A stretch of 33,008 nt of DNA. Source: Pyrinomonadaceae bacterium. Its GTDB lineage: Bacteria > Acidobacteriota > Blastocatellia > Pyrinomonadales > Pyrinomonadaceae. Location: assembly GCA_013003215.1 (NCBI GenBank), contig JABDKD010000089.1, positions 1 through 33,008 on the forward strand, read 5' to 3'. Position numbers and translations under genes: made by a program. Shown one piece after another: positions 24,876-33,008 of the stretch; within the stretch, counting starts at the first letter, position 1; each line of letters begins with the position of its first letter. Under the pieces are notes generated by a model. That model worked only from the letters and a program-made list of their open reading frames with translations. It made no database searches and was not told the DNA's origin.

Positions 24876-27800
24876 TACGTTCTCCATCAAATATGCCTTT
24901 CGGATCCTTTTCTACCCAGGCGTAAAGAGTGGGCAAAATAAGCAAAGTCAATAGTGTTGACGTTATCAATCCGCCGATAACGACTGTCGCCAGGGGGCGC
25001 TGGACTTCAGCACCGGCGGAAGTCGCAATTGCCATAGGGATAAAGCCGAGACTTGCGACAAGTGCCGTCATCAATACGGGTCTTAGACGTGCTTCAGCAC
25101 CTTCTTTAACCGCTTCCAAAACGGTTTTTCCTTCTTTTCGTAAATAATTTATGTAGCTGACCATTACCACGCCGTTTAAGACCGCAACACCAAAAAGTGC
25201 GATAAAACCGACTCCCGCCGAAATCGAAAACGGCATTCCGCGTAAGAGCAGTGCGAAAACACCCCCGACGACGGCAAACGGAATTCCGGTGTAAATCAGT
25301 AGGGCTTGTTTAATTGAGTTAAAGGTAGTGAAAAGCAAAACGAATATTAGGAAAAGTGCAATTGGGACAACGATTAAGAGTCTTGCAGTTGCTCGCTGCA
25401 GGTTTTCAAAAGTTCCTCTCCACTTTAGGTAGTATCCCGCCGGTAGATTTACTTCTTGTTCAATTTTCTCCTGCGCTTCGGCGACAAAACTCGCAATATC
25501 GCGCCCGCGGACATTCGTTTCAACGCTGATTCTCCTTCTTGTATCTTCGCGCGATATCTGTGCCGCACCTTCCACAAGTTTTATTTCAGCAACTTCTGAA
25601 AGTGGCACTCGCGAGCTGTTAGGTGCAGTCAAAAGCAGGTTTTTTATGGATTCAATCGATTTTCCAGCGTCTTCATCGAGTCTGACGACCAGATCAAACC
25701 GGGTCTCGCCTTCAAAAACCTGTCCGGCCTCTTTTCCGGCAACGATTGTTTCTACAAGATCATTCACGTCATTTATATTCAGACCATAGCGCGCGATGGC
25801 GGCCCGGTCGGGTTTAATCTGCAATTGCGGTAAACCGCTCGTCGATTCGGCTTTAACATCCTCCGCACCCGAAACCGCTTGCACGACACGCACAATCTCG
25901 TCGGCTTTCTCCTTCAAAACATCGAGGTCATCACCATAAAGTTTAATGGCGACATCTGAACGAACGCCGGAAATGAGTTCAGCAACCCGAAGTTCGATCG
26001 GCTGAGAAAAACTGGTTTGCGCATTCGGGACTTTTTCTTCTAATTCGTGCGACATTCTTTCGACCAATTCGGTTTTGTCTTTGGTCGTTGTCCATTCGTC
26101 GTGCGGTTTCAATCCGACGTATAAATCAGCAAAATCAATACTCATCGGGTCAGTAGCTACTTCGGCACGTCCCGTTTTTGAGATAACGGTTCGGACTTCG
26201 GGAAATTCCATCAGCACCTTCTCCACTTCCGATACGGTTTTGATTGATTGATTTAAAGAAACGCTCGGAAGTTGCTGAACCTGCACCGCCAGATCGCCTT
26301 CATCAAGACGCGGGATAAATTCCGCACCCAGATACGGGAATATCGCTCCGGAAATAAAGACGAGAGCCACGGCAACGGCTAAGGCTTGCGAGCGGTATCG
26401 CCTCGTGAAACCGAAAGCGGGTTTGTAAATCTTTTTCGCCCAGCGAATTAAGATACTTTCCTTTTCGGAAACCTTACCTTTCAAAATAAATGTGAGCATC
26501 GCCGGAACATAAGTTAGGGAAAGAATCAAAGAACCGAGCAGAGCAAAAACGACCGTCAGGGCCATCGGGACGAACATTTTTCCTTCGATGCCTCTTAAAC
26601 TCAAGATCGGCAGATACACGATCGCGATTATCGCCACGGCAAAAACGACCGGGCGTGCAACTTCCAGACAGGCTTCCAGAATTGTGCGTTCGGGCGGTTC
26701 AGTTGAGTTTTCATGTTGAGATTCGGCTCTCCGGCGAACCGCGTTTTCGACCATCACTACCGCGCCATCGACGATCAGACCGAAATCCAGAGCTCCCAAA
26801 CTCATCAAATTCCCGGACACATTAAAGGCACGCATCAGGATTGCCGCAAAGAGCATTGAGAGCGGAATGATCGTCGCTACAAGTAATGCTCCTCGCCAAT
26901 TTCCCAAAAGCAGAATCAGCACGAGGATGACAAAGATCGCACCTTCTGTCAGATTTTTCTCAACCGTGTTGATTGCCCGGTCAACCAATTCCGTCCGGTC
27001 GTAAAAAGTTTCAAGCTCAACGCCTTCAGGCAGACTTTTCTTGACCTCCTCAACGCGCTCTTTGATGTTATTAGCAACTGCCCGGGAGTTTTCGCCCTTG
27101 AGCATCATGGCGATTCCGGCAACAATTTCGCCCTTGCCATCGGCCGTTACGGCACCTTGCCGCACCGCCGCACCTTCGACGACTTCGGCAACATCACGGA
27201 CATAAACTGGAACGCCTTCACCCCCCGTTTTAACGACGATATTGCCTATATCCTCGGATTCTTCGACTAGCCCTATGCCGCGTAAGAGATACTGCTCCGC
27301 ACCTTTCTCAATGTATGCGCCGCCGACATTATTGTTGTTTTCCGCAACTGCTTCATAGACATCCCGGATCGTCAGCCCGTATGACTGCAATTTGTCTGGA
27401 TCGAGCCGTACCTGATACTGCTTTTTGTAACCGCCAAAGCTATTGATTTCGGTGATGCCCGGAACTCCCAAAAGCTGGCGGCGTACATTCCAATCCTGAA
27501 TCGTGCGAAGTTCGGTAGCGTCGTAAGAACTTCCGTCTTTTGCCTTTAACTCGTATTGATATATCTCTCCAAGCCCCGTTGAGATCGGTCCCATCTCCGG
27601 CGAGCCGATAGATTCGGGAATCTGTTCCCGAGCTTGCGAGAGTCGTTCTAGGACAAGCTGACGTGCAAAGTAAATATCAACCGACTCGTCAAAAACGATT
27701 GTTACCGCCGAAAGTCCGAACTTGGAAACCGAACGGATTTCCTCGATATCGGGCAAGCCCGACATCGACGTTTCCACTGGGAACGTCACCTGCCGTTCAA

Positions 27801-27981
27801 TCTCGAGTGGAGCTAACGAGGGCGCGGCTGTCAAAACCTGCACCTGCACATTCGTAACATCCGGCACGGCATCAATCGGTAGATTCAAAAGACTGTATAT
27901 TCCCGCTCCCGACATGATTGCGACTAAGAGCAAAACAATAAGCCGTTGAGAAATCGAAAATCTTATAAGTGCATTTATCAT
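24868..27981 (-). CDS. czcA: CzcA-type heavy-metal RND efflux pump
   Basis: A 1037-aa inner-membrane RND transporter, full length for the HME family. It has the N-terminal helix and VPDVTNVQVQV porter start, two large periplasmic loops and twelve helices. The proton-relay helix reads DFGLIVDGAVVMVEN, giving Asp399, Asp405 and Glu412; this D-D-E pattern marks the Zn/Co/Cd (CzcA, HME1) class, as opposed to Cu/Ag CusA. With CzcB and CzcC it forms a tripartite pump exporting metal through the outer membrane. It starts 47 nt after czcB and overlaps the P-II gene. Confidence 0.93.
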   Translation of the reverse strand: MINALIRFSISQRLIVLLLVAIMSGAGIYSLLNLPIDAVPDVTNVQVQVLTAAPSLAPLEIERQVTFPVETSMSGLPDIEEIRSVSKFGLSAVTIVFDESVDIYFARQLVLERLSQAREQIPESIGSPEMGPISTGLGEIYQYELKAKDGSSYDATELRTIQDWNVRRQLLGVPGITEINSFGGYKKQYQVRLDPDKLQSYGLTIRDVYEAVAENNNNVGGAYIEKGAEQYLLRGIGLVEESEDIGNIVVKTGGEGVPVYVRDVAEVVEGAAVRQGAVTADGKGEIVAGIAMMLKGENSRAVANNIKERVEEVKKSLPEGVELETFYDRTELVDRAINTVEKNLTEGAIFVILVLILLLGNWRGALLVATIIPLSMLFAAILMRAFNVSGNLMSLGALDFGLIVDGAVVMVENAVRRRAESQHENSTEPPERTILEACLEVARPVVFAVAIIAIVYLPILSLRGIEGKMFVPMALTVVFALLGSLILSLTYVPAMLTFILKGKVSEKESILIRWAKKIYKPAFGFTRRYRSQALAVAVALVFISGAIFPYLGAEFIPRLDEGDLAVQVQQLPSVSLNQSIKTVSEVEKVLMEFPEVRTVISKTGRAEVATDPMSIDFADLYVGLKPHDEWTTTKDKTELVERMSHELEEKVPNAQTSFSQPIELRVAELISGVRSDVAIKLYGDDLDVLKEKADEIVRVVQAVSGAEDVKAESTSGLPQLQIKPDRAAIARYGLNINDVNDLVETIVAGKEAGQVFEGETRFDLVVRLDEDAGKSIESIKNLLLTAPNSSRVPLSEVAEIKLVEGAAQISREDTRRRISVETNVRGRDIASFVAEAQEKIEQEVNLPAGYYLKWRGTFENLQRATARLLIVVPIALFLIFVLLFTTFNSIKQALLIYTGIPFAVVGGVFALLLRGMPFSISAGVGFIALFGVAVLNGVVMVSYINYLRKEGKTVLEAVKEGAEARLRPVLMTALVASLGFIPMAIATSAGAEVQRPLATVVIGGLITSTLLTLLILPTLYAWVEKDPKGIFDGERNG

Positions 27982-28028
27982 GTTTGTTATTTCGTTAGTT
28001 CAAAAACCGAATTCAAATCTCGACAAAA

Positions 28029-29606
28029 TTAATGATCATCGTCTCCGAGCTCGCCTTTTTGCAGAGCAGTTTTCAATGTAAAACTCCCTTCTGTAACGAC
28101 CCGGTCACCGATTTTCAAGCCCGATATCACCCGTGTGTAGTTTTCATAATCGCCACCAACCTTTATCTTGCGTATCTCAAAGGCACCTTGTTCATTTTCT
28201 TTAGGAACAAAAACGACCGTTTCTTCGCCTATGCGTTGAACGGCTTCAGACGACACTACCAGCTCCTCATTGTCACCGTTCGCAGTTTTCGTCGTTGTGT
28301 AGAATCCCACATTCACAAACATTCCAGCTCGCAGTTTTCTGCGGGGGTTAGGTACTTCCAGCCGCACCTTACCGGTTCGTGTATCCTCGTTAAGATTCGG
28401 GTCAATATAGGTTACTTGGGCACTCAATGTTTCATTCCCGAGGGCGGGCGAGGTTACATCAGCGGCAGTTCCGATTCGGATTTGAGTCATCTGCGCTTCC
28501 GGCACATTTGCGATAATGTAGACAGTTGATAGGTTCGATAGAACGAAAAGCGTTGTTCCGGCACTAATTCCTGCACCTGGATTAACTGGACGTTCCGTAA
28601 CCATTCCGGACGCGGGTGCATTGACATATACAAGCGATGTATTGCGATTAGGATTGTCCGTTTTATGGGAGTTCATCCTGACGCCGAGTGAACGCATCTC
28701 GTCGCGTATATGCCGTAAGTCCGCACGTGAAGTCTCTACTTCGGCTTTGGCTTCCTGGATCTCTTTGTTTAGTGAGATATTGGTTTGAAATTCGTATTCG
28801 GCTCTAGCGGTTTTGTAATTCGCTTCTGCAGCAATCAGGTCTTTGCCCGCTCCGGCTTCGAGCTGGATTAAACGCTTGATACGGTTCAAAGCCGCCTCGG
28901 CTTCATCCAGTTTCGCTTTCGCCTGCAAAACAGCAACACGATTTTCAGCTTTTTGAACCCGCGCAAAATTTCTTTCGGCAATTTCCAGCTTTGTTTCCGC
29001 TTCGTGCATTTTGCCGTGCATTTGGGCAACTTGCGGACTGGCAATAACGGCAAGTAAATCGCCACGATTCACGTGATCACCCACCGAAACGTTCACACGC
29101 TCGACACGACCGCCAACTAGGGGGGTAACGTTTTGCATTCTTTGGGGGTTGTTTTCGATTGTGCCGGTGGTTTTCAAAAGGGCGACTGCCTGGCGAACCG
29201 TAACACCTTCAATTTCAATATTCGCTGAATTTAATGATTCCGGGTCAAGTTTCACCTCCCGTGCCCCGTTTTCGCTATGCTCTTCGCCCCCCGCTTCAAC
29301 GTTCTCCTCAGTTGTACTATTTCCGGCTTTGTTCATGCTGACTAGCAAAATTGCGGAAAGTACGGCAATTCCGATAATCGCTAAAGTTGCTATCCAGGGA
29401 ACAAATCGGCGTTTTCTTTCGGGGCTAACTTCTTCTTGCTCGGTGATTACGTCAGCTTCATCTGCTGGATTTTTCGAAAGATCTTCTGACTTGTATTCAT
29501 TTATGCCTACCGGTTCGTTTTGATTTTCAGCTTCAGGTGAAGAGGCTTCGACAGTTTCCCTATTTTCGCCTTTTATTTCTTCTAAAGTTTTCTTATTTTC
29601 CGACAT
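28029..29606 (-). CDS. czcB: CzcB-type periplasmic adaptor (membrane fusion protein)
   Basis: A 525-aa adaptor. A charged ~65-residue cytoplasmic N-terminus precedes a single membrane anchor (about 69-92, WIATLAIIGIAVLSAILLV). Then come an acidic His/Glu linker, the lipoyl half-motif (VGGRVERVNVSVGDHVNRGDLLAVI), a long coiled-coil hairpin (about 200-300), the second lipoyl half and beta-barrel domains (VTYIDPNLNEDTRTGKVR), and a C-terminal membrane-proximal domain ending in HH-rich DDDH. It links CzcA to the outer-membrane channel. The unusually long N-terminal extension is a feature of this subgroup. Confidence 0.9.
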   Translation of the reverse strand: MSENKKTLEEIKGENRETVEASSPEAENQNEPVGINEYKSEDLSKNPADEADVITEQEEVSPERKRRFVPWIATLAIIGIAVLSAILLVSMNKAGNSTTEENVEAGGEEHSENGAREVKLDPESLNSANIEIEGVTVRQAVALLKTTGTIENNPQRMQNVTPLVGGRVERVNVSVGDHVNRGDLLAVIASPQVAQMHGKMHEAETKLEIAERNFARVQKAENRVAVLQAKAKLDEAEAALNRIKRLIQLEAGAGKDLIAAEANYKTARAEYEFQTNISLNKEIQEAKAEVETSRADLRHIRDEMRSLGVRMNSHKTDNPNRNTSLVYVNAPASGMVTERPVNPGAGISAGTTLFVLSNLSTVYIIANVPEAQMTQIRIGTAADVTSPALGNETLSAQVTYIDPNLNEDTRTGKVRLEVPNPRRKLRAGMFVNVGFYTTTKTANGDNEELVVSSEAVQRIGEETVVFVPKENEQGAFEIRKIKVGGDYENYTRVISGLKIGDRVVTEGSFTLKTALQKGELGDDDH

Positions 29607-29629
29607 ACAATCTTCTCAACTTTTTCCTA

Positions 29630-31042
29630 TTAAAAATTTATGCCAAGAGCGATAAACAGATCGGCCTTAGCCCGGTAACGCTCTGTCAAGACTTCGGTTA
29701 GATCCCTGCTAGCGTCCAATAGTCTCCGCTGTTCGTTGATCAAATCCGTCATTTTGAGTTCGCCGATTTCATAAACCCTTCGAATTGTCTCGACGTTTTT
29801 TCTCGCGCTAGGCAGGACCGCAGTTTCGAGTCTTAGATAAGCACGATTCGTGGCCTCAATCCTCCTAAAGGCCGTGGCTATTTCATTTTTAATAACCTGT
29901 TCGGCGAACTTTCGTTTTTCTTGAGCTAGTTGTATGGCGATTTCAGCTTCGGCTATTCTTCCTTGATTTTTGTTAAACACAGGCAGACCAATAGCCACTC
30001 CGAACGTCAGAGCTCGGTCCCTTTGTGCGAAGTTACCGCGAGGGTCGTCAAAACCCTGTCGCCCCTGCGTATAACGCGTGTAAGCTGTAAAACCGGGTCG
30101 GCTCTGCGAGCGAACAAGGCGAAGTCCGGCAGTAGCAAGATCTTCCTCGAGAACGGCCAGACGGATTTCCGGACGATTCTTTAGGGCAACGGTAATTCCT
30201 GTTTCGACTGTGGTTGGGAGCCCTGGTAGAGAAGCTACGGTAATGTCCTCTCGAAGTTTCAGCGGATCTTTATAGCTCAAACCGGCGAAGAATTTTAGCT
30301 TCGACAGCGAGGCCTGCAATCTACCTTCCACCAGGCTCCGACGCGCTCGAAGCCTTTCAACCTCTGTCCTTAGAAGATTTAGCTCCAGCGGAGACGATTC
30401 TCCCTCATTTACGCGAATTTGCACGAAACGAGTGGTCCGCATATCCAGTTCAAGCAGATCTTCCAGTACTTTCAATTCGCGGAGCGCTGCTAAGGATTCC
30501 GAATAGAAAACTAGAATCTGACTCGAGATTGATCGTTTCCGGGCATCTATTTCAGCTTCCTTTAGCGTGATTTCCGCATCAGCCAGACTTATACGTTTCT
30601 GCCTTTGGTTATAAACATCAATCGGAATCGCAAAGCCGACACTCAATTCGCCGTCACCCGATGAACCTACAAATCGCCCTGAAGATTGTTCAATCTCAAG
30701 CGTTGGATTCTGGCGCCTACTGGCTTGTCGGCGTCTTGCTCTTGCTTTCTCAACTTCGAACTGGGCAATCTTAATCTCGCCATTATTCCTAAACGCTCGT
30801 TCAATGATTTCATCGAGCGAAAGGCCGTCAACCTGGCTGTAGAAAGCTGGTAAAACAGACTTTACAGGTCGTTTTGATTTGGATCTTGTGTTTTCGTTTT
30901 CAACTTCAGTTTTCGATGCCGTCTTCTGATCGTTTCGATTCTGAGCAATTTGGGTCTGCGCTTCCACAGACCCTTGGAAAACCAAAGGAAATAGTAGGAG
31001 TCCCACACTGAACATAGTGCGGCCTAGTGTTTGAATATTCAT
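29630..31042 (-). CDS. czcC: CzcC-type outer-membrane efflux protein (TolC family)
   Basis: A 470-aa outer-membrane factor. A signal peptide (about 1-28, ending VEA) is followed by a basic Lys/Arg-rich linker and two TolC-type repeats (LDEIIERAFRNNGEIKIAQFEVEKARARR...; NRPEIRLAVLEEDLATAGLRLVRSQSRPG). Long helices and a terminal LNEQRRLLDASRDLTEVLTERYRAKADLFIALG segment follow. It would trimerise to form the exit duct for CzcAB. It lies 24 nt upstream of czcB in gene order (czcC-czcB-czcA), the canonical arrangement. Confidence 0.9.
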   Translation of the reverse strand: MNIQTLGRTMFSVGLLLFPLVFQGSVEAQTQIAQNRNDQKTASKTEVENENTRSKSKRPVKSVLPAFYSQVDGLSLDEIIERAFRNNGEIKIAQFEVEKARARRRQASRRQNPTLEIEQSSGRFVGSSGDGELSVGFAIPIDVYNQRQKRISLADAEITLKEAEIDARKRSISSQILVFYSESLAALRELKVLEDLLELDMRTTRFVQIRVNEGESSPLELNLLRTEVERLRARRSLVEGRLQASLSKLKFFAGLSYKDPLKLREDITVASLPGLPTTVETGITVALKNRPEIRLAVLEEDLATAGLRLVRSQSRPGFTAYTRYTQGRQGFDDPRGNFAQRDRALTFGVAIGLPVFNKNQGRIAEAEIAIQLAQEKRKFAEQVIKNEIATAFRRIEATNRAYLRLETAVLPSARKNVETIRRVYEIGELKMTDLINEQRRLLDASRDLTEVLTERYRAKADLFIALGINF

Positions 31043-31144
31043 TTTTCTGCTTAACTTCTTACTAAAAGCTTGGGAAAAAATGCTTACGCAAATTTCTTCA
31101 ATAAATGAAAAAACCTGGGCAAACTTCAGTTAGTTCCGAAAAGT

Positions 31145-31570
31145 TTAAGCAGATTTAGGTGGATGGAATATTTCGAAGGACGCTGATCTGGGCTTATTGC
31201 TTTCGTAGTGAATGATTTTTTGCGAGGCTTTGATTTCACCCGGTGGAGACAAGTCAAAATCAATGTAGCTGACAACAATATGAGAACAGACGAGACACTC
31301 TCCTTCACCTGAACAGTCCTCGTTTGAATTGTGTTCGTCTGTTTTGGAAAAGCTAGCTTGCTCTGATTGGGTAGATTCTGATTGAGATAAAACACATCCG
31401 TGTTCGTCGACAGAATGGTGTAAGGCGGGTATGCCAACAATCTCACTGCCATGGATGGTTTCCAAAACACTAACATCGGCCAAAACGTATAGCATCAAGA
31501 ACAGCGCGACGCAATAAATTACCGCGCTTTTTAATCGTTTTATCAGTGTTTTTCGCCGAGATAAAGACAT
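31145..31570 (-). CDS. Small Cys/His-rich exported protein, CzcI-like position
   Basis: A 141-aa protein. A basic N-terminus and hydrophobic segment (about 15-35) suggest a signal anchor. The mature part is rich in His, Cys, Ser and Glu, with a DCSGEGECLVCSH cluster and a short ALHHSVDEHGC segment, ending FHPPKSA. No family is firmly recognised; proteins of this kind often precede czcC and are suspected periplasmic metal-binding or regulatory factors. It is 102 nt upstream of czcC and probably the first gene of the efflux operon proper. Confidence 0.65.
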   Translation of the reverse strand: MSLSRRKTLIKRLKSAVIYCVALFLMLYVLADVSVLETIHGSEIVGIPALHHSVDEHGCVLSQSESTQSEQASFSKTDEHNSNEDCSGEGECLVCSHIVVSYIDFDLSPPGEIKASQKIIHYESNKPRSASFEIFHPPKSA

Positions 31571-31764
31571 ACTGTCCCTAATAGTAGAAGTAACACACGG
31601 GTTTCAATAAATCAATGAAATTGGAGACCTCACTATGCTTACTCCTTCTTTTCCCATCATGTATTACTGAGTTTCGTACATTCGAACTTAAAAACTAGAT
31701 CTCTCTCTAAACTTGAATCAGTGATATCCATGATTCCGCAGCCAACTGGATTCCTAATCAAGAG

Positions 31765-32502
31765 CTACCAGGGCTTCTTGGCTGTGATGAAGAAGTATAA
31801 GAAGCCTGAAAAAATCATTAGGAGGCTCAGGGCGGAAAAGATCCGCAGGACCCAGTTGTTGAAATCATCTCGACCGATAAAATCCATGGTATGCAGCATC
31901 CATAGAAAATCGAAAACGCGCCAGTTGCTTGTTCTAAATGACTGCACCTGCCCGGTTTCCGCCGACAAATAAACCGTCAGGTTTTCCGGGTGGTCAAATG
32001 AAACCGCCCACGCGGGTGTTAGCTTTTCCCTATATTCGTGGTGTGAACCAAGGTCGTCTTCTTCCAGATAAACTGTTTCCTTAACACTAGTTCGTTTCGA
32101 TAAACTATTGGAAGCGATAGTCTCCGCTTCCTTTTTCGAAATCGGATCCCTCAGTTTCCCATTCGATGTGTCAAAAAGTGCTATTCGTGTTTCCTTGCCG
32201 CGAGCAGAGTATTTCACTTCGAAGTAGTTTTTTTCCAGCACATTCACTATGCGAAATGAGACAATTTTGGGATCGGAAACCGCCTTTGACAACTCACTTT
32301 GAATTTCAGACGGTGAAATCGATCCGGTTATTGGTTTGATCGCATCAGCATCCGCCCTTAAATGATCCCCGCGGATTCCTTTGATGTTGGTCCAACTAAA
32401 AAAGAGGCCACTAATGGTCCAAAGCAGGACTTGTATTCCAATAAAAACTCCAAGGTAACGATGGCTCTTGCGGATTAGGATTTTGACATCTCGGATATTC
32501 AT
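31765..32502 (-). CDS. PepSY-domain membrane protein
   Basis: A 245-aa protein with the PepSY_TM layout: an N-terminal helix (HRYLGVFIGIQVLLWTISGLFFS) with the characteristic HRYLG and W-SGL-F-S pattern, a periplasmic PepSY region (~60-200, including ALFDTSNGKLRDPISKKEAE and TVYLSAETGQVQSFRTSNWR) and a C-terminal helix (LRIFSALSLLMIFSGFLYFF). Related proteins are often redox or metal-uptake associated; its role here is unclear. It lies between the haem-binding protein and the efflux operon on the same strand. Confidence 0.85.
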   Translation of the reverse strand: MNIRDVKILIRKSHRYLGVFIGIQVLLWTISGLFFSWTNIKGIRGDHLRADADAIKPITGSISPSEIQSELSKAVSDPKIVSFRIVNVLEKNYFEVKYSARGKETRIALFDTSNGKLRDPISKKEAETIASNSLSKRTSVKETVYLEEDDLGSHHEYREKLTPAWAVSFDHPENLTVYLSAETGQVQSFRTSNWRVFDFLWMLHTMDFIGRDDFNNWVLRIFSALSLLMIFSGFLYFFITAKKPW

Positions 32503-32594
32503 GAATGTTTAGCCTATATCTAATTCTTTGCGATTTTGGGGTCCAAATACTTTATATTCCTGGCTTCAGTTTCAGCCTTGCCTTCGTTTGAACC

Positions 32595-33008
32595 CTACAA
32601 ACCGCTTCGTAGCCCCTCTATGTACTTTACGAATCTACGCTTTTCGTCTTCTGAAAGCCTTGCGTCCCAATGAATATAGGTATACGAAGGAAGCGGCATT
32701 TCACCCCCTTTTACCTGGCTAACTATCGAACGCAGCTTGGTTTTCTGACGGCGCTTCGAATACGAACCGAAATCACTAAAATTCAGCTCTTCTTTGCCTT
32801 CAGTAATATGACCCTCCATAAACCAGGCCGCGGGTTGTAGCCGGTTATACCAAGGGTATCTGGTGTTGTCGCTGTGGCAATCGTAACAGGCGGTTTTCAA
32901 AATCGTCCGAATCTCGCTCGGCACTCGAAAGGTCTTTTCAAAATCCGTTTCCAATATACGATTGCTTTCGTTGCGCTTCGAGGGAATAAATTGCAGCCCC
33001 ACAAAAAC
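32595..33008 (-). CDS. Haem-binding-domain protein, N-terminus cut by the window edge
   Basis: At least 137 residues, open to the right edge, so the start lies outside. It contains a c-type haem motif CYDCH followed by SDNTRYPWYNRLQPAAWF, then HITEGKEELNFSDF and a C-terminal helix SEDEKRRFVKYIEGL, as in the haem-binding domain family (PF14376-like). The visible N-terminal residues VFVGLQFIPSKRNES look like the end of a membrane anchor. It is probably a periplasmic electron-transfer or sensing protein next to PepSY. Confidence 0.82.
   Translation of the reverse strand, partial: VFVGLQFIPSKRNESNRILETDFEKTFRVPSEIRTILKTACYDCHSDNTRYPWYNRLQPAAWFMEGHITEGKEELNFSDFGSYSKRRQKTKLRSIVSQVKGGEMPLPSYTYIHWDARLSEDEKRRFVKYIEGLRSGL

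Noticed and set aside
1..33008. CRISPR array
   Set aside because: No regularly spaced repeats seen anywhere.

Overview
The window reads as bacterial, of moderate GC by eye, with no rRNA, tRNA or CRISPR array visible. The mix of genes (a MerT-MerP fusion followed by a GDCCVxC small protein, a CDF transporter with an 'MDCPSEE' N-terminal domain, a P-II protein beside a CzcA pump, DUF6788 and DUF3854 proteins on a mobile element) fits Acidobacteriota or a neighbouring soil/sediment phylum best. That is a low-confidence inference, since no phylogenetic marker is present.

Left part (1-6.4 kb): an integrative element module. The C-terminus of a tyrosine recombinase enters from the left edge. Facing it on the minus strand are an excisionase-like HTH protein, a DUF3854 primase-helicase, a DUF6788 protein and a hypothetical protein; an unrecognised 504-aa protein lies upstream of these.

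Defence-like cargo (6.4-15.1 kb): a 645-nt gene-free stretch precedes a reverse transcriptase with a YRDD active site, of the kind found in the Unknown Group/DRT defence RTs. Downstream of the RT, same strand, are a small ORF that appears frameshifted and a HEPN-like protein. Converging on it is a tight three-gene minus-strand operon: zinc-ribbon TerB-N/TerB-C protein, BrxD-like (DUF2791) ATPase and Lhr-like helicase. This is the composition and order of the Shango anti-phage system (sngABC). Upstream of that operon lies a stretch that looks like a decayed gene.

Middle (15.4-22.4 kb): a CD225-like membrane protein and an XRE regulator; then a methyltransferase-CDF operon divergent from a mercury-type operon (merR, merTP fusion, GDCCVxC protein) with a textbook MerR operator-promoter. 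No merA is present. An alpha/beta hydrolase, a small membrane protein and a transglutaminase-like protein follow on the plus strand; a SpoIIAA-like protein and a frameshifted FecR-like gene follow on the minus strand.

Right part (22.4 kb to the end): a minus-strand metal-efflux cluster. In transcription order it holds a haem-binding-domain protein (cut by the edge), a PepSY membrane protein, a small Cys/His-rich exported protein, czcC, czcB, czcA, a P-II-like protein and a P1B ATPase. The RND pump carries the Zn/Co/Cd-type D-D-E signature. The ATPase has Arg in place of the near-invariant Gly of DKTGT.

In two places (FecR; the small ORF after the RT) one extra base at a homopolymer breaks an otherwise good reading frame. 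These may be real mutations or assembly errors, and the same doubt touches the other anomalies.
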